Shown here: positions 60,005 through 64,000 of the stretch, in pieces
Position numbering within the stretch: the first letter of the stretch is position 1
Layout: the number at the start of each line of letters is the position of its first letter
The notes under the pieces: model-generated
What the model was told of the DNA's origin: nothing
The model's input: only the letters and a program-made list of their open reading frames with translations
Databases searched by the model: none
Program-made: the position numbers and the translations under genes
Assembly: GCF_900454495.1 (NCBI RefSeq)
Contig: NZ_UGSI01000001.1
Span: forward strand, 3,658,001-3,722,000
DNA from: Paenibacillus macerans
GTDB lineage: Bacteria; Bacillota; Bacilli; Paenibacillales; Paenibacillaceae
Reading direction: 5' to 3'
Length of the DNA: 64,000 bases

Positions 60005-60024
60005 TCCTATCCAATTGGCCGTTC

Positions 60025-61905
60025 TTACACCATCACTTTGCAAATATCGTTCGTGAATTCGACCGGATCGGCGATCGGCAAGCCTTCGATCAGCAGCGCC
60101 TGATTGTACAGCAGGTTCGTGTACAGGCCGAGCTTCTCTTTGTCGCTTTCGTACGCCTTTTTCAGCGACTTGAACACATCGTGGCCGACGTTGATTTCCA
60201 GCACCTTGTCGGCTTTGACATTTTGTCCGTTTGCGCCCGGCATGGCGCTGAGCACCTTTTCCATTTCAATGGACAATTCGCCCTCCGTCGACAGGCACAC
60301 CGGATGCGATTTCAGCCGTTTTGAAGCTTTAACTTCCTTCACTTTGCCCGCGAGCAGCTCTTTCATCGCGGCAAACAGCTCTTTGTTGTCGTCCGCTTCC
60401 GCTTTCTCTTCGGCGGCGTCGGCTTCGATCCCCAGGTCGCCGCTCGATACCGATTTGAACTCTTTGTCCTTGTAGCTCATGATCATTTTGATCGCAAATT
60501 CGTCGATATCGTCGGTAAAATACAGGATTTCGTAGCCTTTGTCCAACACCAGTTCGGTTTGCGGCAGCTTCTCCAGCCGTTCCACCGATTCGCCGGCGGC
60601 GTAATAGATATACTTCTGATCCTCCGGCATCCGCGACACGTATTCGTCCAGCGTAACGAGCTTCTTTTCTTTGGAGGAGGTGAACAGCAGCAGATCCTGC
60701 AGCACCTCCTTGTTCATGCCGTAATCGTTGTATACGCCAAATTTCAACTGACGGCCAAACGACTCGTAGAACTTCTCGTATTTCTCGCGTTCGTCCTTGA
60801 GCAGGCTTTGCAGTTGGCTTTTGATCTTGCTTTGGATGTTTTTCGCAATCATTTTCAGCTGCCGGTCATGCTGCAGCAGTTCCCGCGAAATGTTCAGCGA
60901 CAGGTCCTCCGAGTCGACCATCCCTTTGACGAAGCTGAAATAGTCCGGCAGCAGATCGGCGCATTTGTTCATGATCAGCACGCCGTTGGAATACAGCTCC
61001 AGGCCTTTTTCGTACTCCTTGGTGTAGTAGTCGAAGGGTGTTTTTTCCGGAATGTACAAAATCGCGTTATACACGACCGCCCCGTCCGCTTTAATATGGA
61101 TATGCGATACCGGCTTGTCGAACCCGTAACGTTTCTCCATATAAAAGTTTTCGTAATCTTCGTCCGTCAGTTCGGATTTGTTCTTGCGCCAGATCGGCAC
61201 CATGCTGTTGACGGTTTGCTCTTCCGTGTACTCCTCGAATTCGCCTTCGCTGCCTTTCTTCGGCCGGCTGCCCGTAATGTCCATCTTGATCGGATAGCGG
61301 ATAAAGTCCGAATATTTCTTGATGATCGATTTCAGGCGGTATTCTTCGAGGTATTCGTCGTATTGCTCGTCCTCGGTGTTCGCTTTGATTTTCAAAATAA
61401 TTTCCGTACCGACCGTATCCTTTTCGCACGGCTCAACAGTATAACCGTCCGCCCCCTGGGACTCCCACTTATAAGCCTCATCACTGCCCAGCGCCCGGCT
61501 GATTACGGTGACCACGTCCGCCACCATAAACGCCGAATAAAAGCCGACCCCGAACTGGCCGATAATGTTGTGCCCGTCCTTGATTTCGTTTTCGTTCTTG
61601 AACGCGTACGAGCCGCTTTTGGCGATGACGCCGAGGTTGTTTTCCAACTCGTCTTTGGTCATGCCGATCCCCGTGTCGGTGATCGTCAGGGTGCGGGAAG
61701 CCTTGTCCGGCTTCACTTTAATAAAATAGTCGTCCTTGTTGAACACCAGCTTGTCATCCGTCAGCGCCCGGTAATAAATTTTATCGATGGCGTCGCTGGC
61801 GTTGGAAATCAGCTCCCGCAGGAAAATCTCCTTCTGCGTGTAGATGGAGTTGATCATCATCTCCAGCAAGCGTTTGGACTCTGCCTGGAATTGTTTTTTG
61901 GCCAT
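60025..61905 (-). CDS. htpG: Molecular chaperone HtpG (Hsp90)
   Basis: 626 residues, full length. The N-terminal GHKL ATPase domain shows FLRELISNASDAIDKIYY, LTITDTGIGMTKDELENNLG and GQFGVGFYSAFMVAD. The middle domain contains GVVDSEDLSLNISRELLQ-type sequence (here GMVDSEDLSLNISRELLQ), and the C-terminal dimerisation domain ends the protein. It binds ATP and remodels client proteins in the cytoplasm. A strong promoter and a perfect CIRCE operator lie upstream, so heat control by HrcA is expected. In B. subtilis htpG is not under HrcA. The ATG has AAAGGAGA upstream. A terminator follows. Confidence 0.95.
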   Translation of the reverse strand: MAKKQFQAESKRLLEMMINSIYTQKEIFLRELISNASDAIDKIYYRALTDDKLVFNKDDYFIKVKPDKASRTLTITDTGIGMTKDELENNLGVIAKSGSYAFKNENEIKDGHNIIGQFGVGFYSAFMVADVVTVISRALGSDEAYKWESQGADGYTVEPCEKDTVGTEIILKIKANTEDEQYDEYLEEYRLKSIIKKYSDFIRYPIKMDITGSRPKKGSEGEFEEYTEEQTVNSMVPIWRKNKSELTDEDYENFYMEKRYGFDKPVSHIHIKADGAVVYNAILYIPEKTPFDYYTKEYEKGLELYSNGVLIMNKCADLLPDYFSFVKGMVDSEDLSLNISRELLQHDRQLKMIAKNIQSKIKSQLQSLLKDEREKYEKFYESFGRQLKFGVYNDYGMNKEVLQDLLLFTSSKEKKLVTLDEYVSRMPEDQKYIYYAAGESVERLEKLPQTELVLDKGYEILYFTDDIDEFAIKMIMSYKDKEFKSVSSGDLGIEADAAEEKAEADDNKELFAAMKELLAGKVKEVKASKRLKSHPVCLSTEGELSIEMEKVLSAMPGANGQNVKADKVLEINVGHDVFKSLKKAYESDKEKLGLYTNLLYNQALLIEGLPIADPVEFTNDICKVMV

Positions 61906-61949
61906 GAAAAACAGGTCTCCTTTCGTTGAAACAGCCTGATCTCAAAATA

Positions 61950-61976
61950 TTAGCACTCCAACCACCAGAGTGCTAA
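61950..61976. promoter_or_regulatory. CIRCE operator upstream of htpG
   Basis: Perfect TTAGCACTC-N9-GAGTGCTAA, the HrcA-binding inverted repeat. It lies between the predicted transcription start and the htpG start codon (45 bases away). Confidence 0.93.
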
Positions 61977-61987
61977 TTCCTATTTTT

Positions 61988-62016
61988 ATATTATCGATCC
62001 TCATTTTCCGTGTCAA
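61988..62016 (-). promoter_or_regulatory. Sigma-A promoter of htpG
   Basis: On the minus strand TTGACA (62011-62016), 17 bases and TAATAT (61988-61993). The -35 box lies inside the 3' end of the upstream binding-protein gene, whose stop is at 61991. Confidence 0.8.
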
Positions 62017-63196
62017 TATCGGATGCCGCCGCGATCGGCGTGTACCCCGTTTGCTCGACCAAGGCTTGGCCTTGCGGGGATAAAATCCACGCGATCAGCC
62101 GGCTTACGTTCGGATTGTCGCTGCCTGCCGTCACCGCGTAAAACTCCGCGGCCAGCGGGTATTCCCCGCTTTGGATCGTCGTTTTGTCCGGCTTCACTCC
62201 ATCGATCTCCAGCAGCCGGATTTGCCCGTTGTGCGCCATTTCCGTCGCAAAGAACAAAAAGGAGTACCCGAGGGCGTTCGGGTAGTTGCGGTAATCGGCC
62301 GTTTGCGCGATAATCCCGCCCATCCCCGATACCACATCTTTTTGCGGGGGCGCCATCAGCTCTTTTCCTTCCATCAGCCTCTGCAGCATCGTTTGGCTGC
62401 CGCTGCCCTCCGGCCGCTGGAAAGCGCGGATTTTGCCGCTTCTGCCGCCGACCTCGCTCCAGTCGGTAATCTCCCCGGCGTAAATGGCCTGGATCTGCTG
62501 TGCGGACAGTCCCTGCACCGGGTTGTCCGCATGGACGAAAAACACGAAAGCCTCGCGCCCGATCGGCGTCAGCTTCAGCTCAAGCCCCTGTCTTTTCGCC
62601 TGCGCCAGCTGGAGGCTGGAAGGAGCAGCGGCAAAAATGACGTCGGCCCGCCCATCCAGCAAATTTTTGTAGGCTCCCGGCGTCGTATTCGCCATCACTT
62701 CGCTGTCGTAAAGGTCGTATTCCTTGCGGGGGTACACCGCCTGCGCAAAAGCCGAATATAGCGGGTAAAGCGCGGTGGCCCCGTCCATCCTCGGCAGATC
62801 ATCAAGCAGCGTCAGCGACGAAGGCTTCGCCAACACTGCGACTTCCCCGTTATTTTGAAAAGGCCGGTACTGCTCCAGGTCCACGTCCTGATCGCTGACA
62901 ACGGCAAAGCTGTTGTGGTAAGCCTGGTTGATTTCGTACGCCGCCACGGCCACTCCGCATGCCGCAAAACAGCCCAGCAGCACGTAATTGACCGTACGCG
63001 CGCGCCCGGGCAGAAACGTGCGGGCAATCACAAACAAAACAAGAATCCCGGCCACCGCCAGCGCGAGCGGCGCGTAAAATTTCTGTCCCCCCATAAATGC
63101 GGTTATGAACGCCGTCACCGCGCCCGCAAACAAAATGACGAACGCCGCTGCCAAACAGCCTAGAACTTTCAGCAAAATCCTCCCGCTTTGTTTCAT
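61991..63196 (-). CDS. Membrane-anchored PstS-like substrate-binding protein
   Basis: 401 residues. Three N-terminal membrane helices (about 8-32, 42-60 and 68-88) replace a signal peptide. A type 2 binding domain follows from about residue 125: DGATALYPLYSAFAQAVYP, DVIFAAAPSSLQLAQAKRQGLELKLTPIGREAFVFFVHADNPVQGLS, IYAGEITDWSEVGGRSGKIRAFQRPEGSGSQTMLQRLM. These resemble PstS, where the R-x-EGSGS loop binds phosphate. No pstCAB genes are adjacent, so it may act as a sensor or scavenger rather than a transporter part. It is separated from the upstream kinase by a mobile-element-like insertion. Confidence 0.75.
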   Translation of the reverse strand: MKQSGRILLKVLGCLAAAFVILFAGAVTAFITAFMGGQKFYAPLALAVAGILVLFVIARTFLPGRARTVNYVLLGCFAACGVAVAAYEINQAYHNSFAVVSDQDVDLEQYRPFQNNGEVAVLAKPSSLTLLDDLPRMDGATALYPLYSAFAQAVYPRKEYDLYDSEVMANTTPGAYKNLLDGRADVIFAAAPSSLQLAQAKRQGLELKLTPIGREAFVFFVHADNPVQGLSAQQIQAIYAGEITDWSEVGGRSGKIRAFQRPEGSGSQTMLQRLMEGKELMAPPQKDVVSGMGGIIAQTADYRNYPNALGYSFLFFATEMAHNGQIRLLEIDGVKPDKTTIQSGEYPLAAEFYAVTAGSDNPNVSRLIAWILSPQGQALVEQTGYTPIAAASDIDTENEDR

Positions 63197-63232
63197 TATG
63201 TTGCCTCCCCTTTATTAAACATAATAGTACGA

Positions 63233-63476
63233 GTTCAAAAAGTCAGGTTTTCAGCACCGAAGCGTATGCTTCCGATGTGCGTTTTTTCAAAACGCTGTAG
63301 GTCGGATGAAGCTAGGGACGTCAGGAGCGGAGCGTACGTTTTGGGTACGTGAGCACCTGAAATGTTTCCGCAGGAAACATACTTCGGAAGCATATGCTTA
63401 GGCCCGGCTGAATTCAAGATTCGACGTCGAATCCGCTTCCTGACCTGCTTCGTGATCAAAAGATGACTTTTTGAAC
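63233..63476. mobile_element. MITE-like element with terminal inverted repeats
   Basis: About 244 bases bounded by AGTTCAAAAAGTCA-type inverted ends. It has internal perfect hairpins (GCGTTTT-TTC-AAAACGC, ATGTTTCC-GCA-GGAAACAT) and the palindrome GATTCGACGTCGAATC. It has no open frame for a transposase. A solo right end occurs at 29331-29350. It fills the gap between the kinase fragment and the PstS-like gene. Confidence 0.65.
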
Positions 63477-63492
63477 TACCTCTAAAAGCCCC

Positions 63493-64000
63493 TTATTGTG
63501 CAGCCTCCAAATCCCGCATCGCATACAGCGGCAGGCTGATCGTAAATTCCGTGCCTTCGCCCGGCTCGCTGCTTACCGATACCGTTCCGCCCAACGACAA
63601 GATCGCTTGGTACGAAAACGTCAGCCCGAGCCCGGTGCCGCCCGATTTGGTCGAGAAATAAACGGAGCCCAGGCGCCGGGTCTGCTCCTCCGTCATCCCG
63701 ATGCCGTTATCCTTGATGGACAGGACCACCTTCTCCGCAGCCGTCTGCAGCTTGAGGATGACTTTGCCCTGCCGCAGGGGCGCTTCGGCGCAGGCCTCCA
63801 CCGCGTTTTTGATGAAATTGACGAGCACCTGCTTCATTTTATCGGGATTGGCCATGATCCATAAAGGCTCCGTATCCGCGGGATACTCGATTTCCATCTC
63901 CACATTGTGCATATTGGCGAACGGATTCATGACATCCCTTGTAATTTCCAGCAGCTCCTGCAGGTTGGTAGGCATCTCTCTATCGGCAATCGGCTTCGAG
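63493..64000 (-). CDS. Sensor histidine kinase, C-terminal part (runs off the window)
   Basis: The reading frame is open to the window edge, giving about 168 residues of the C-terminal part. It has the HATPase N box PDKMKQVLVNFIKNAVEA, G1 DNGIGMTEEQ and G2 GGTGLGLTFSYQAI. The stretch before it (SKPIADREMPTNLQELLEIT) is what normally follows the phospho-His helix in sporulation-type kinases (KinA-E/ResE-like). An ATG at 63975 is not a real start because the conserved sequence continues upstream of it. The sensor domain and signal cannot be seen. Confidence 0.85.
   Translation of the reverse strand, partial: SKPIADREMPTNLQELLEITRDVMNPFANMHNVEMEIEYPADTEPLWIMANPDKMKQVLVNFIKNAVEACAEAPLRQGKVILKLQTAAEKVVLSIKDNGIGMTEEQTRRLGSVYFSTKSGGTGLGLTFSYQAILSLGGTVSVSSEPGEGTEFTISLPLYAMRDLEAAQ

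Noticed and set aside
63973..63975. ATG as the start of the terminal kinase gene
   Set aside because: Conserved kinase sequence continues upstream in frame to the window edge, so the gene is simply cut off.

Overview
This is chromosomal DNA of a GC-rich, Gram-positive, sugar- and plant-polymer-degrading bacterium, most likely Paenibacillus or a close relative. The evidence is the type of genes: AGGAGG ribosome sites, three CBM3-bearing cellulases, a membrane-anchored xylose sensor with a YesM/YesN-type kinase and AraC-type regulator, ydbS/ydbT, a yozG-like regulator, adeR-ald and a MocR-type ddl regulator. No rRNA, tRNA, CRISPR array, phage or complete transposase was seen. The genus call is inference.

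Layout. 1-6.9 kb (minus strand): a fructosamine (Amadori product) utilisation locus, frlB-frlD-frlR-frlC-amidohydrolase-DcuC-type permease, with TATAACGTTATA operators ahead of frlB, frlR and frlC and a degenerate copy ahead of the permease. 7-10.1 kb (plus): a short alpha-glucan phosphorylase and a secreted NAGPA-domain protein. 10.9-19.6 kb (minus): a xylose module, xylFII-kinase-AraC regulator followed by the transporter xylFGH, with catabolite (cre) sites before both parts. 20-33.7 kb: mixed genes (Gfo/Idh oxidoreductase, SGNH hydrolase, CYTH protein, aldo/keto reductase, DUF4173 membrane protein, ydbST, DUF2975-yozG pair, SgrR-like regulator, lipoprotein, SLH protein). 33.8-41.6 kb (minus): a cellulase cluster, GH6, GH9 and GH5, all carrying FN3-CBM3 modules, with a CBM3 relic upstream. 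42.2-46.3 kb: an AT-rich acyltransferase and a BlaR1/BlaI-like pair with operators. 46.8-50.7 kb: a GH2 glycosidase divergent from an ArsR-type regulator that shares its C-terminal domain. 50.9-59.9 kb: an alanine block, alr, adeR-ald, aminotransferase, ddl and ddlR. 60-64 kb: htpG under a CIRCE operator, a PstS-like binding protein, a MITE-like element and the end of a sensor kinase.

How the genes work together. Extracellular cellulases would release cello-oligosaccharides, the xylose three-component system would switch on the xylose ABC transporter, and the frl locus would salvage glycated amino acids found in decaying plant matter. The alanine block links catabolism (ald) to wall precursors (alr, ddl).

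The most unusual property of the window is the number of short tandem-repeat arrays. They occur in most long intergenic gaps and also inside at least four genes (DUF4173 protein, SgrR-like protein, lipoprotein signal peptide, ddl tail), where the unit length is always a multiple of three.
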